DNA from: Betaproteobacteria bacterium
Lineage (GTDB): Bacteria; Pseudomonadota; Gammaproteobacteria; Burkholderiales; Usitatibacteraceae
NCBI GenBank assembly: GCA_025362705.1
Contig: JANYFH010000354.1
Coordinates: 1-15,657, forward strand
DNA length: 15,657 bases
Direction: 5' to 3'
Below the pieces are notes generated by a model. The model ran no database searches. It saw nothing but the letters and a program-made list of their open reading frames with translations, and was not told where the DNA came from. The translations under genes were made by a program, and so were the position numbers. Each line of letters begins with the position of its first letter. The stretch's first letter is position 1. Of the stretch, positions 1 to 7,710 are shown piece after piece.

Positions 1-1
1 A

Positions 2-238
2 GCCACGGTGGGCGTGTGTCCCAAGACCTGCGGTGCCGAAGATTTTGCCTACTTCCAGCAACAAGTGCCTGGTGTTTTTTTCTTCATCGGCTGCACACCA
101 AAAGATCAGGATTGCAAGTACGCAGCATCGAACCACAGCCCACGTTTTTATGTTGACGAGAGCGGTCTGAAAGTCGGTGTGAAGTCGCTGGCGGCGCTGG
201 CGCTCGATTGGCTCAGCGCGAATGCCAAAAATACCTGA
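2..238 (+). CDS. M20-family amidohydrolase, C-terminal fragment (gene runs off the left edge)
   Basis: Only the last 78 codons are in the window, open from base 2 to a TGA stop. The visible part matches the C-terminal end of M20D amidohydrolases (the HipO/AbgB/IAA-amino-acid hydrolase group). It has a GAEDFAYF segment, where the Glu is a metal ligand or lies next to the catalytic site in this family, and a later NHSPRFYVDE segment with the conserved metal-binding His. The tail LAALALDWLSA is the usual closing helix. Such enzymes are zinc- or manganese-dependent and hydrolyse N-acyl amino acids or related amides, usually in the cytoplasm. The substrate cannot be read from this piece. The GTG at base 8 is internal to the reading frame and is not a start. 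The family call is fairly sure; the exact activity is not. Confidence 0.85.
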   Translation, partial: ATVGVCPKTCGAEDFAYFQQQVPGVFFFIGCTPKDQDCKYAASNHSPRFYVDESGLKVGVKSLAALALDWLSANAKNT

Positions 239-409
239 ACCAGCGTAAAATACAATTTGCGCCGATTTGCTTCACTTTGCGGGCGCGGGGTTCTGAAGAA
301 TCCGAAATACGGCTAAAGCGAAACAGTGATTTTTTTGCAAGTTGAAAAACCTGTTTGCCAACAGCTATTGGCGGGCAGGTTTTTTTGCATTTATCGAACA
401 ATAAATATC
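239..409 (+). promoter_or_regulatory. metH leader with attenuator-like architecture
   Basis: This 171-bp gap holds a small hairpin at 288-303 (GGGTTC / GAATCC around a TGAA loop, with one G-T pair), a short T-run at 330-336, and then the strong terminator hairpin at 345-386. Only 23 bp separate that hairpin from the metH start codon, too little for a separate promoter unless the message is nearly leaderless. Transcription into metH therefore probably passes through the hairpin. AAACAG at 321-326 can pair with CTGTTT at 351-356, inside the left arm of the terminator, which is a weak antiterminator candidate. I could not match the leader to SAM, SAH or cobalamin riboswitch cores by eye. No convincing -35/-10 pair was found. 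Confidence 0.4.
345..386 (+). terminator. Strong intrinsic terminator hairpin directly before metH
   Basis: The left arm 345-361 pairs along its whole length with 368-384 around a 6-base loop (CAGCTA). This gives 17 pairs, three of them G-T, and the stem runs into a 7-T tract ending at 386. The A-run on the left also makes it terminator-like on the other strand. It may end the transcript of the amidohydrolase gene 107 bp upstream, or act as a conditional terminator in the metH leader. Its position hard against metH makes the second reading attractive. Confidence 0.75.
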
Positions 410-3400
410 ATGGACCATTCTATTTCCACCCGCCCCGCCCGCACTCGCGCACTGCTGGATGCACTCGCGCATCGCATCCTCGTGCTCGACGGCGCGATGG
501 GCACCATGATCCAGCGTCACCGTCTCACCGAGCGTGAATATCGCGGTGAGCGTTTTGCTGCGTGGAAAAGTGACCTGCGTGGCAACAATGATCTGCTGAC
601 ATTAACCCGTCCCGAGGTTATCCGTGAAATTCACGGCCAGTATCTGGTGGCTGGTGCAGATATTCTCGAAACCAATACCTTCAACTCAACCGCGATATCC
701 ATGGCTGACTATCATATGGAGTCACTGGCTTACGAGTTGAATTGCGAGGGAGCCAGGCTCGCGCGTGAAGTCGCGGATGCACAATCGCTGGCGACACCAT
801 CGCGCCCGCGCTTCGTCGCAGGGGTGCTGGGGCCGATGAACCGCACGCTTTCGCTTTCACCGGACGTGAATGATCCCGGTTTTCGTGCGGTCAATTTTGA
901 CGAAGTGAAGGACGCCTACGGCGATGCGACGCGCGGACTCATCGATGGCGGTGCCGACATATTGCTGGTTGAAACAATATTCGACACGCTCAACAGCAAG
1001 GCTGCAATATTTGCAATCGAGGAAGAATTCGAGGCACGCGGTCTCACTGGCGAGCACCGCTTGCCAATCATGATTTCTGGCACGATTACCGACGCCTCCG
1101 GTCGCACGCTATCAGGACAGGTGGTCGAAGCGTTCTACAACTCTGTGCGACACGCCAATCCGATTTCAATCGGCTTCAACTGCGCGCTCGGCGCGAAGGA
1201 GCTGCGGCCGCACATTGAAGAACTGGCACGCATTGCCGATTGTCGCGTTTCAGCACACCCAAATGCAGGCCTGCCGAACGCGATGGCTGAATACGATGAA
1301 CTGCCATCGGAGACTGCTGCCTTCATTCGCGATTGGGCGAGCAGCGGCTGGCTCAATATTACCGGTGGCTGTTGCGGCACTACGCCGGAACACATCAAAG
1401 CGATTGTGGAAATCGTGGCACCGTTCGCGCCGCGCATCGCACCAGAAATTGAGAAACGACTGCGCTTGTCGGGGCTTGAGCCGGTCAACATCGGTGACGA
1501 TTCCCTGTTCGTCAATGTGGGCGAACGCACCAACGTCACTGGCTCACGCGCGTTTGCAAAGCTGATTCTGAATGGCGACTATGATGCAGCACTCACGGTC
1601 GCGCGCCAGCAGGTTGAAAGTGGCGCGCAGGTGATTGACATCAACATGGACGAAGCGATGCTCGATTCGCAGGCGGCCATGACGAGGTTCATGAACCTTA
1701 TCGCCAGCGAGCCCGATATTTCGCGTGTGCCGATCATGATCGATAGCTCTAAGTGGAGCGTGATCGAAGCAGGCCTGAAATGCGTGCAGGGCAAGGCAAT
1801 CGTCAATTCCATTTCGATGAAGGAAGGCATCCCGGAATTCATCAAACACGCCAGGCTTTGCCGCCGCTACGGTGCTGCTGCAATCGTGATGGCGTTCGAC
1901 GAAAAGGGCCAGGCTGATAGCTATGAACGCAAAATCGAAATTTGCGCGCGTTCATACAAAATCCTCACCGAAGAAGTCGGCTTTCCAGCCGAAGACATCA
2001 TCTTTGACCCGAACATTTTTGCGGTGGCAACGGGTATCGAAGAGCATGCGAATTACGGCATGGATTTCATTCGCGCGACCGAATGGATACGCAAAAATTT
2101 GCCTTATGCCAAAGTGAGCGGCGGCGTATCGAACGTCTCGTTCTCGTTTCGTGGCAACGACCCGGTGCGCGAAGCGATTCACACAGCGTTTCTCTACCAC
2201 GCCGGCAAAGCTGGCATGACGATGGGCATCGTCAACGCTGGTCAACTCGGTGTCTATGATGACATCCCGAAAGAGTTGCTGGAATGCGTAGAGGATGTGC
2301 TCTTCAATCGCCGCAATGATGCGACCGAGCGCCTGGTGGAATTCGCCGATCGGTTCAAAGGCCAGAAGAAAGAGCAAATTGAGGATCTGGCCTGGCGCCT
2401 TGATCCCGTTGGCGCGCGGCTCACGCACGCGCTGGTGCGCGGTATCACCGAATACATCGTCGTCGATACCGAGGAGTCGCGTTTACAGATAAAGGCATCC
2501 GGTGGCCGCCCCATCAACGTGATCGAAGGTCCGTTGATGGATGGTATGGGTGTGGTTGGCGATTTATTTGGTGCGGGCAAGATGTTCCTGCCGCAGGTGG
2601 TGAAATCGGCACGCGTGATGAAGCAGGCGGTGGCGCATTTGATCCCGTTCATCGAAGAAGAAAAGCGCTTGATGGGTTCTGAAAATTCAAAAGCCAAGGG
2701 CAAGGTCGTTATGGCGACGGTCAAAGGCGATGTGCACGACATCGGTAAAAATATCGTCGGCGTGGTAATGCAATGCAATAACTACGAAGTGATCGATCTG
2801 GGCGTGATGGTGTCGTGTGAAAGAATTCTCGATGCCGCCATCAAGGAGAAAGCGGACATCATTGGTCTCTCGGGATTGATCACGCCATCGCTGGAAGAAA
2901 TGAGCCACGTCGCGAAAGAAATGGAGCGGCTTGGTTTCAGGATCCCGCTCCTGATCGGTGGCGCGACGACTTCGCGCACCCATACGGCCGTGAAGATTGA
3001 ACCGTTCTATCACGGGCCAACGGTGTGGGTGCCGGATGCGTCCCGCGCGGTTGGTGTGTGCAGCAACTTGTTGTCCGACGAACTTAAAGACAATTATGTT
3101 TCCGGCGTGCGCGAAGACTATGTAAAAGTTCGCGAGCAGCACGCGAACAAGAAGGGCGTGAAGCTGGTCTCACTTGCCGCAGCAAGAAACAATGCAGCGA
3201 AAATTGACTGGGCAAATTATCAGCCGCCGGTGCCGTCATTCATTGGTACCAAAACTTTGTCGAATTTTCCGCTTGAAGAACTGGTGCCGTTTATCGACTG
3301 GGGGCCATTTTTTCAAACATGGGATTTATGGGGGAAATATCCACAAATTCTTGACGACGCCACTGTTGGCGAAGCGGCACGCGAGGTGTTCAATAACGCG

Positions 3401-4132
3401 CAAATAATGCTGAAACAAATCGTCAAAGAAAAGTGGCTTACGGCCAATGGTGTGGTCGGCTTCTGGCCGGCCAATCGCGTTGGCGATTCAGTCGAGACCT
3501 ACACCGACGAGACGCGCAGCGTTGTAGCGAAGACCTTCCACCATTTGCGGCAGCAAAATGAAAAACCGGCCGGCAATCCAAATCAGTGTCTGGCCGATTT
3601 TGTAGCCCCGAAACAATCCGGGCCCAATGATTTCATCGGCGCATTCGCAGTGACTGCAGGTTTCGGCTGCGAAGAGCGAGCGCAGGCGTACGCTGCTGCC
3701 AACGATGACTACAACGCCATCATGATCAAGGCGCTGGCCGATCGACTGGCCGAAGCCTTTGCTGAATATCTGCACTGGAAAGTGCGCCGTGAGTATTGGG
3801 GCTATGCCAAAGAAGAAGCGCTCGGTCACGACGATATGATCGCCGAAAATTATGCAGGCATTCGCCCCGCACCTGGTTACCCGGCGTGTCCCGAACACAG
3901 CGAGAAAGGGACGCTGTTCGAGTTGCTGAACGCGTCGGAAGTTGCTGGCATCACACTGACCGACTCATTCGCGATGTGGCCTACAGCGGCGGTTTCCGGA
4001 TTTTATTTTTCGCATCCGCAAGCCCAGTATTTTGCCGTCGGGAAAATTGACCGCGACCAACTGGCCGATTATGCCGCGCGCAAGGGTTGGGATATTGCGA
4101 TGACCGAGCGTTGGCTGGCGCCAAATTTGTAA
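410..4132 (+). CDS. metH: Cobalamin-dependent methionine synthase (5-methyltetrahydrofolate-homocysteine methyltransferase)
   Basis: Transfers a methyl group from 5-methyltetrahydrofolate through cob(I)alamin to homocysteine, making methionine and tetrahydrofolate in the cytoplasm. The 1240-residue product is close to the E. coli protein (1227) and holds all four modules in one chain. The homocysteine domain (about 15-345) has the zinc cysteines C258 (GFNCALG) and C321/C322 (GGCCGTTP). The pterin-binding domain follows (about 365-640, with VGERTNVTGSRAF near its start). The cobalamin domain (about 670-900) contains the DVHDIGKN motif with the cobalt-ligating H776. The C-terminal AdoMet-binding reactivation domain carries RPAPGYPACPEHSEK. 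The reading frame is open further upstream to a GTG at 326, but that start lies inside the terminator region, so the ATG at 410 is preferred; its Shine-Dalgarno is weak. The gene is intact, and a small membrane-protein gene follows after 24 bp. Confidence 0.97.
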   Translation: MDHSISTRPARTRALLDALAHRILVLDGAMGTMIQRHRLTEREYRGERFAAWKSDLRGNNDLLTLTRPEVIREIHGQYLVAGADILETNTFNSTAISMADYHMESLAYELNCEGARLAREVADAQSLATPSRPRFVAGVLGPMNRTLSLSPDVNDPGFRAVNFDEVKDAYGDATRGLIDGGADILLVETIFDTLNSKAAIFAIEEEFEARGLTGEHRLPIMISGTITDASGRTLSGQVVEAFYNSVRHANPISIGFNCALGAKELRPHIEELARIADCRVSAHPNAGLPNAMAEYDELPSETAAFIRDWASSGWLNITGGCCGTTPEHIKAIVEIVAPFAPRIAPEIEKRLRLSGLEPVNIGDDSLFVNVGERTNVTGSRAFAKLILNGDYDAALTVARQQVESGAQVIDINMDEAMLDSQAAMTRFMNLIASEPDISRVPIMIDSSKWSVIEAGLKCVQGKAIVNSISMKEGIPEFIKHARLCRRYGAAAIVMAFDEKGQADSYERKIEICARSYKILTEEVGFPAEDIIFDPNIFAVATGIEEHANYGMDFIRATEWIRKNLPYAKVSGGVSNVSFSFRGNDPVREAIHTAFLYHAGKAGMTMGIVNAGQLGVYDDIPKELLECVEDVLFNRRNDATERLVEFADRFKGQKKEQIEDLAWRLDPVGARLTHALVRGITEYIVVDTEESRLQIKASGGRPINVIEGPLMDGMGVVGDLFGAGKMFLPQVVKSARVMKQAVAHLIPFIEEEKRLMGSENSKAKGKVVMATVKGDVHDIGKNIVGVVMQCNNYEVIDLGVMVSCERILDAAIKEKADIIGLSGLITPSLEEMSHVAKEMERLGFRIPLLIGGATTSRTHTAVKIEPFYHGPTVWVPDASRAVGVCSNLLSDELKDNYVSGVREDYVKVREQHANKKGVKLVSLAAARNNAAKIDWANYQPPVPSFIGTKTLSNFPLEELVPFIDWGPFFQTWDLWGKYPQILDDATVGEAAREVFNNAQIMLKQIVKEKWLTANGVVGFWPANRVGDSVETYTDETRSVVAKTFHHLRQQNEKPAGNPNQCLADFVAPKQSGPNDFIGAFAVTAGFGCEERAQAYAAANDDYNAIMIKALADRLAEAFAEYLHWKVRREYWGYAKEEALGHDDMIAENYAGIRPAPGYPACPEHSEKGTLFELLNASEVAGITLTDSFAMWPTAAVSGFYFSHPQAQYFAVGKIDRDQLADYAARKGWDIAMTERWLAPNL

Positions 4133-4156
4133 ACGACAAAAAGGGAAAATTTGATT

Positions 4157-4432
4157 ATGACCGAGCGACCAGTGACCACCGCCAGCGCCGGTAGCGCGAA
4201 TGATCGAGGCTATGCGGTTACAATCGCAGGCGTGAAGTCCTATCTGCTATCGGTTATTGCGATTGTCACTGCTGCTGCTCCGGCGACGCTGCTGGCGTGG
4301 TGGGGCGCCACGGCGCTCGATTTAACTGGTATCCCTCTGGCCGTGGTGACAGTGTTGGCGGGGATGGTTTTGAGCGTGGCGTTCTTTGCAGGCTTGATTG
4401 CGCTGGGGCGCGCAATTAAAGTCATCAAGTAG
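4157..4432 (+). CDS. Small two-helix inner-membrane protein, unknown function
   Basis: A 91-residue protein that I cannot assign to a named family. The first 20 or so residues are polar (MTERPVTTASAGSANDRGYA). Two hydrophobic stretches follow, roughly 27-50 and 55-84, separated by a short turn around DLTGIP, and the protein ends in the basic tail RAIKVIK. This predicts two membrane-spanning helices. AAGGGA at 4141-4146 lies 10 bases before the ATG at 4157; a TTG two codons upstream (4151) is possible but less usual. The gene begins 24 bp after metH with no terminator between, so it is probably on the metH transcript, although nothing in it points to methionine or B12 metabolism. It is convergent with the minus-strand TonB-family gene. 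Confidence 0.7.
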   Translation: MTERPVTTASAGSANDRGYAVTIAGVKSYLLSVIAIVTAAAPATLLAWWGATALDLTGIPLAVVTVLAGMVLSVAFFAGLIALGRAIKVIK

Positions 4433-4480
4433 CTCGCTTCATCTACTTCGTGATCATGCGAGCGTAGAACGCCATTCGGC

Positions 4481-4514
4481 GCGCCTTTCAGGCCGATAGC
4501 GCCCCGAAAGGCGC
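4481..4514. terminator. Hairpin between convergent genes, possible terminator
   Basis: GCGCCTTTC at 4481-4489 and GAAAGGCGC at 4506-4514 form a perfect 9-bp stem. It lies between the plus-strand membrane-protein gene (ending at 4432) and the minus-strand TonB-family gene (ending at 4530), where a shared terminator is expected. There is no good T-run on either side, so it may stabilise 3' ends rather than act as a classic intrinsic terminator. Confidence 0.4.
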
Positions 4515-4529
4515 ACCAATAGCCAACAC

Positions 4530-5495
4530 TCATTTCGACGTGAGCGTGTCGTCCTCGCCAAAAATCCAGGTGCGGGTAATGTGCAACACATCGGTGTCAT
4601 TCTTGAAGCTATCCGGAAACCGGTCAAATGGAGCCGATAGCATCACAATGCGTTTCGCAGCAGCATCGAGAACCTTGCTGCCAGACGAACGGTTGACTTT
4701 GATCTCCTCCACTTCCCCATTGGATTTGATTGCGACAGTCAACTGTAGTTGACCCTTCAAGCCTTTTCTCTTTGCCTCTTCGGGATAATTGAGATTGCCG
4801 ACGCGCTCTATTTTCAGACGCCAGTTTTCCACGAATCGCGCAAATCGATACTCCATCGTGCGCCCGCCGACAAAAGCACGCTTGGGACGTTGTTGATAAG
4901 CCTCGTGCTCCCTCGCCAATTCCGCTTCCAGTCGCTGGATTTCTATTGATTGCTGCAGCAGCTCGGCCGGGTTTAATTGCCTGGGCGCACCGGACGGTTG
5001 TTGATTCATCTCACCCTGCATGACTTTCGCGCTGGAATTTGCCTGCGTCATCAGCGTTTTCACTTCCTGCTCGAGCTGTTTGACGCGTTGCTGCGCAATC
5101 TGCTCGTTTTTTGCGGCTGACTGTTCGATGGCGGGCAGCGGCGTTTTGGCTCGCCGATTTTCATCGGTATTGCCACCGCCATCGAGGTTGGCTTGTGCGA
5201 GTGCATCCGCTTTGGTTGGTTTTTTCGCCGATTTGGCGTTGACCAGAACCACATCCATTGCATTGTGTGGGGGCATGAAATTTTTCGGATCGAAAAATTT
5301 CCCGCCGATGGCGAGCAACAGGAAAAGATGAATAACGACCGATGCGCACACTGCAACCTGCGTCGCCACGGAGAGCGCGATCAGTTTTTGTACCGACAAA
5401 AACACCGGCGGCGGCGGGAGGGCTGCCACCGCATCGAGCCTGGCGTCGATCCGGGTGCTCCAATGGCGGGCAAGTTCGCGGGGCTTATCGAGCAT
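4530..5495 (-). CDS. TonB-family energy transducer protein
   Basis: A 321-residue inner-membrane-anchored periplasmic protein. Residues 1-37 are cytoplasmic (basic, with a PPPP run), about 38-65 form one transmembrane helix, and 66-210 make a long polar periplasmic linker with Gln/Glu/Lys-rich likely coiled-coil stretches near 123-150 and 177-203. A TonB C-terminal domain occupies about 215-315, with YPEEAKRKGLKGQLQLTVAI, then the VEEIKVNRSSGS strand and a final RTWIF strand. Proteins of this type couple the ExbB/ExbD proton-motive complex to outer-membrane receptors. The linker is not the Pro-rich Glu-Pro/Lys-Pro type of E. coli TonB, so a TonB-like paralogue with a special client is possible. 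No exbB or exbD is nearby. It lies downstream of the RNB nuclease gene on the same strand, with a palindromic element between them. No clear Shine-Dalgarno precedes the ATG at 5495; the next Met codons fall after the membrane helix, which supports this start. Confidence 0.85.
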   Translation of the reverse strand: MLDKPRELARHWSTRIDARLDAVAALPPPPVFLSVQKLIALSVATQVAVCASVVIHLFLLLAIGGKFFDPKNFMPPHNAMDVVLVNAKSAKKPTKADALAQANLDGGGNTDENRRAKTPLPAIEQSAAKNEQIAQQRVKQLEQEVKTLMTQANSSAKVMQGEMNQQPSGAPRQLNPAELLQQSIEIQRLEAELAREHEAYQQRPKRAFVGGRTMEYRFARFVENWRLKIERVGNLNYPEEAKRKGLKGQLQLTVAIKSNGEVEEIKVNRSSGSKVLDAAAKRIVMLSAPFDRFPDSFKNDTDVLHITRTWIFGEDDTLTSK

Positions 5496-5560
5496 CGCGA
5501 TTCGCGAAGGTCAGCAAAAACATTTGTTGATTCTAAGGCCTTATGCGGGTTGGGGCCTAT

Positions 5561-5726
5561 CTAGTGTAGTGCTACGCAAATATCGATACATAAAACCGCG
5601 TCTTTTTCCGCCTGGCTGCGTTGCGCATCAAAGCCATAGTCGGAGCTATGTCGCCTCGTCGCGCCTTGCCAGGCAAAAAAATCCATCGGTTTTATATGTA
5701 CCGCTATTTGCGTAGCACTACACTAG
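5561..5726. mobile_element. 166-bp MITE-like palindromic element with 22-bp perfect terminal inverted repeats
   Basis: The left end 5561-5582 (CTAGTGTAGTGCTACGCAAA and two more bases) is repeated exactly, inverted, at 5705-5726. Inside, the two halves keep pairing imperfectly: CATAAAACCG-like arms, GCCTGGC at 5610-5616 with GCCAGGC at 5668-5674, and CATAG/CTATG at 5635-5639 and 5646-5650 around a 6-base centre. The whole element can thus fold into one long cruciform or RNA hairpin. Both ends finish in CTAG, itself a palindrome and a possible duplicated target. There is no coding capacity, so mobility would depend on a transposase elsewhere. It lies between the RNB nuclease gene and the tonB-like gene, and its right end overlaps the last 9 bases of the nuclease gene (codons for Leu-Val plus the TAG stop). 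Confidence 0.85.
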
Positions 5727-7568
5727 CGGTTCCACGAGCGAAAATTCGCCGGACACATCCCAGTAATTCAATTCTCCCACTTGCACGCGCACCGCCGTTT
5801 TAGGCGGCAACTCCGGGTTTTTCGCGAGTTTCACGACCAGCGGCAAACTATTCGCACGCACCAGCTCATCTCGGATCAACGCGCCGTCGAATTGGCTGAT
5901 ACCTTCCTGTTCAAAATAGCGCAGGCACCAATAGCGTTCCAGATTGCGCTGGAATTCGTTGTAGGCGTCATAAGTAATATCGAATCGACGCGCGATTTCG
6001 TTAAGCACGGGCGAGCGTTTCGGGTAAGGCGGCGTTTCGCCACGGATGAATGCGATGAGTTGTCGCTGGTTTACCAAATCCACATAGCGGCGCAGGGGCG
6101 AACTCGACCACGCATATTGCGGAACACCCAGGCCTTCGTGCGGCAGAGCGTCGGTGGTCATGCGGGTTTTCATGTTTTGTTGCGCACGATAAATCGCGGC
6201 CACACCATTGTCCGCAAGCAACTTTCCCCATTCGCTGTTGACGAAAATCATCAGCTCCGAGACGACGGTGTCGATCGGGTTGCCGCGCTTTCTCGTCGTG
6301 ATGGCAACGCGTCCGTCGATGATCTCAAAGTTGTAATCGACGCGATCCTGCTCGTTTTCATTCTTGCCGCGTCTGGTGCCTAGCGCCTTTGCGACCTTGT
6401 GCAACAAAATCATCTCAGCGCCAAATACGCCATCCGCGGCGCTGTTGCTGACTGCGGTTTCGTCGAAATAGCTTTCAAGTTCATTGATGCGTAAATTCTT
6501 CTCAATGTGCACGCGTTCAATCGCAGAGCGTGTGGATTCAAGTTGAAACGTCGCTGTTGAAAACGTCGCGTAATACGAAACAACAGGGCAGAGCCGCCCT
6601 TCGGCCAGCGTCGCGTGCACGATTGCATCACCCGGTAGCATGGTGATTTTGTCGCCAGGGAAATACACCGTCGAGAGGCGATCATTGGCCAGTTTTTCGA
6701 GCGCACTTTCGTTGTCGAAATAGAGCGCCGGGGCGGCGATGTGAATGCCGATTTCGACGTGATCCGCATCGAGATGGTTTATCGAGAACGCATCGTCAAT
6801 TTCAGTCGTCGTGGCGTCGTCAATGCTCACCGCGCGCACCGCAGCTATCGGCAGTTCGGCCGGTTCGGCGGTATCGACGAGCCCTTTGTACTCGCGGCCC
6901 CTGGGGAAATAATCGGCCAGGAATTTACCGACGTGATAATCGTGTTGGGCCGTTGCTTTGTTCGCCCACGCACCGGCCCGGAAAAACAGCAACGGTAGCG
7001 ACGTATGCGTTTCCGCCACCGCTGTTTCACAGGCTTTCACCAGCAGCGTATTGCGATCGGGGTTGTAAAGCAGGGTATCGCGATGCGAGCGCATTTCATC
7101 CGGCATCTCACCGGCCTTCAGTTGCGCGATCCAGGCCGCCATCTGTTCGGTCTCGCGTTTTTTTCGTTCGACCGAAGCGAGCGCCGCCTTCAAATTTTCT
7201 TCCGGCGCACCTTGATAGCGGCCCTTGCCACGCTTGTAAAAATACATCGGCGCGCCATGCAGTTTCTGCGCGACGGCGGCGGCTTCAAGCGCGGACGCCT
7301 TATGGCCAAAATATTCCTGCGCCAGTTCCTCGCAGCCGAATTCATCTTTTCCGCAGACTTCCCACAGAAAATCCGCGTCGATTTCTGCTGCGAGCGCCTG
7401 CGCTGCGGGCATGAATTGGTCGAGTTGTGACTCAAACCGCAACACGACAGCGTTGGCTTTGATCTTGCTGCGTTTGCCCGAGATCGATTCAATTTGTAAA
7501 GACGTGCCGATATCGGACATCACGTGCCCGACTTTGAATCCGCCGTCTTCTTCAAAAAAAACATTCAT
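5718..7568 (-). CDS. RNB-domain exoribonuclease (RNase II/R family)
   Basis: A 616-residue protein of the RNase II/R superfamily, which degrades single-stranded RNA processively from the 3' end in the cytoplasm. E. coli RNase II has 644 residues. The RNB domain starts around 235. The active-site segment SIDDATTTEIDDAFSI gives metal-binding positions D250, E256, D258 and D259; where E. coli RNase II has D207 this protein has Glu (E256), while the equivalent of the catalytic D209 is present (D258). The later SSSPLRRYVDLVNQRQ segment (about 488-503) is the family's conserved RNA-contact motif. The N-terminal 230 residues are divergent and not clearly two cold-shock domains. The last two residues and the TAG stop lie in the terminal repeat of the 5561-5726 element, so the original C-terminus was probably slightly different. 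The tonB-like gene follows on the same strand. Confidence 0.9.
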   Translation of the reverse strand: MNVFFEEDGGFKVGHVMSDIGTSLQIESISGKRSKIKANAVVLRFESQLDQFMPAAQALAAEIDADFLWEVCGKDEFGCEELAQEYFGHKASALEAAAVAQKLHGAPMYFYKRGKGRYQGAPEENLKAALASVERKKRETEQMAAWIAQLKAGEMPDEMRSHRDTLLYNPDRNTLLVKACETAVAETHTSLPLLFFRAGAWANKATAQHDYHVGKFLADYFPRGREYKGLVDTAEPAELPIAAVRAVSIDDATTTEIDDAFSINHLDADHVEIGIHIAAPALYFDNESALEKLANDRLSTVYFPGDKITMLPGDAIVHATLAEGRLCPVVSYYATFSTATFQLESTRSAIERVHIEKNLRINELESYFDETAVSNSAADGVFGAEMILLHKVAKALGTRRGKNENEQDRVDYNFEIIDGRVAITTRKRGNPIDTVVSELMIFVNSEWGKLLADNGVAAIYRAQQNMKTRMTTDALPHEGLGVPQYAWSSSPLRRYVDLVNQRQLIAFIRGETPPYPKRSPVLNEIARRFDITYDAYNEFQRNLERYWCLRYFEQEGISQFDGALIRDELVRANSLPLVVKLAKNPELPPKTAVRVQVGELNYWDVSGEFSLVEPLV

Positions 7569-7710
7569 GGCGTCGCACTGTAGTGCACCGAATTCGAAAT
7601 ATGCTGATAAAGCAACATACCGCGAAAGTACTGGAAAGGAGCGCGATTATACCGGGATGGGTCGTGCATAATTCCAGCATGCAGCAAACATCCATGCGCC
7701 AAATAACTCC
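7569..7710. promoter_or_regulatory. Divergent promoter region of the RNB and GGT-family genes
   Basis: This 142-bp gap must hold promoters for the minus-strand nuclease (start at 7568) and the plus-strand Ntn-hydrolase (start at 7711). I see a CATAAT hexamer at 7667-7672 as a weak -10 candidate for the plus strand, but no fitting -35. GCACT/AGTGC at 7576-7587 is a short inverted repeat just upstream of the nuclease start. Neither start has a strong Shine-Dalgarno. The function rests on gene orientation alone. Confidence 0.4.

Noticed and set aside
239..344. SAM, SAH or cobalamin riboswitch upstream of metH
   Set aside because: I could not find the conserved cores of these classes by eye; only generic hairpins are present. 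A covariance search would settle it.
326..409. GTG start extending metH by 28 residues
   Set aside because: The extension runs through the terminator hairpin and gives a sequence with no resemblance to MetH N-termini; the ATG at 410 fits the family length.
7005..7430. Open frames antisense to the RNB nuclease gene
   Set aside because: Shadows of a well-supported gene; translations lack family features and there are no ribosome sites.
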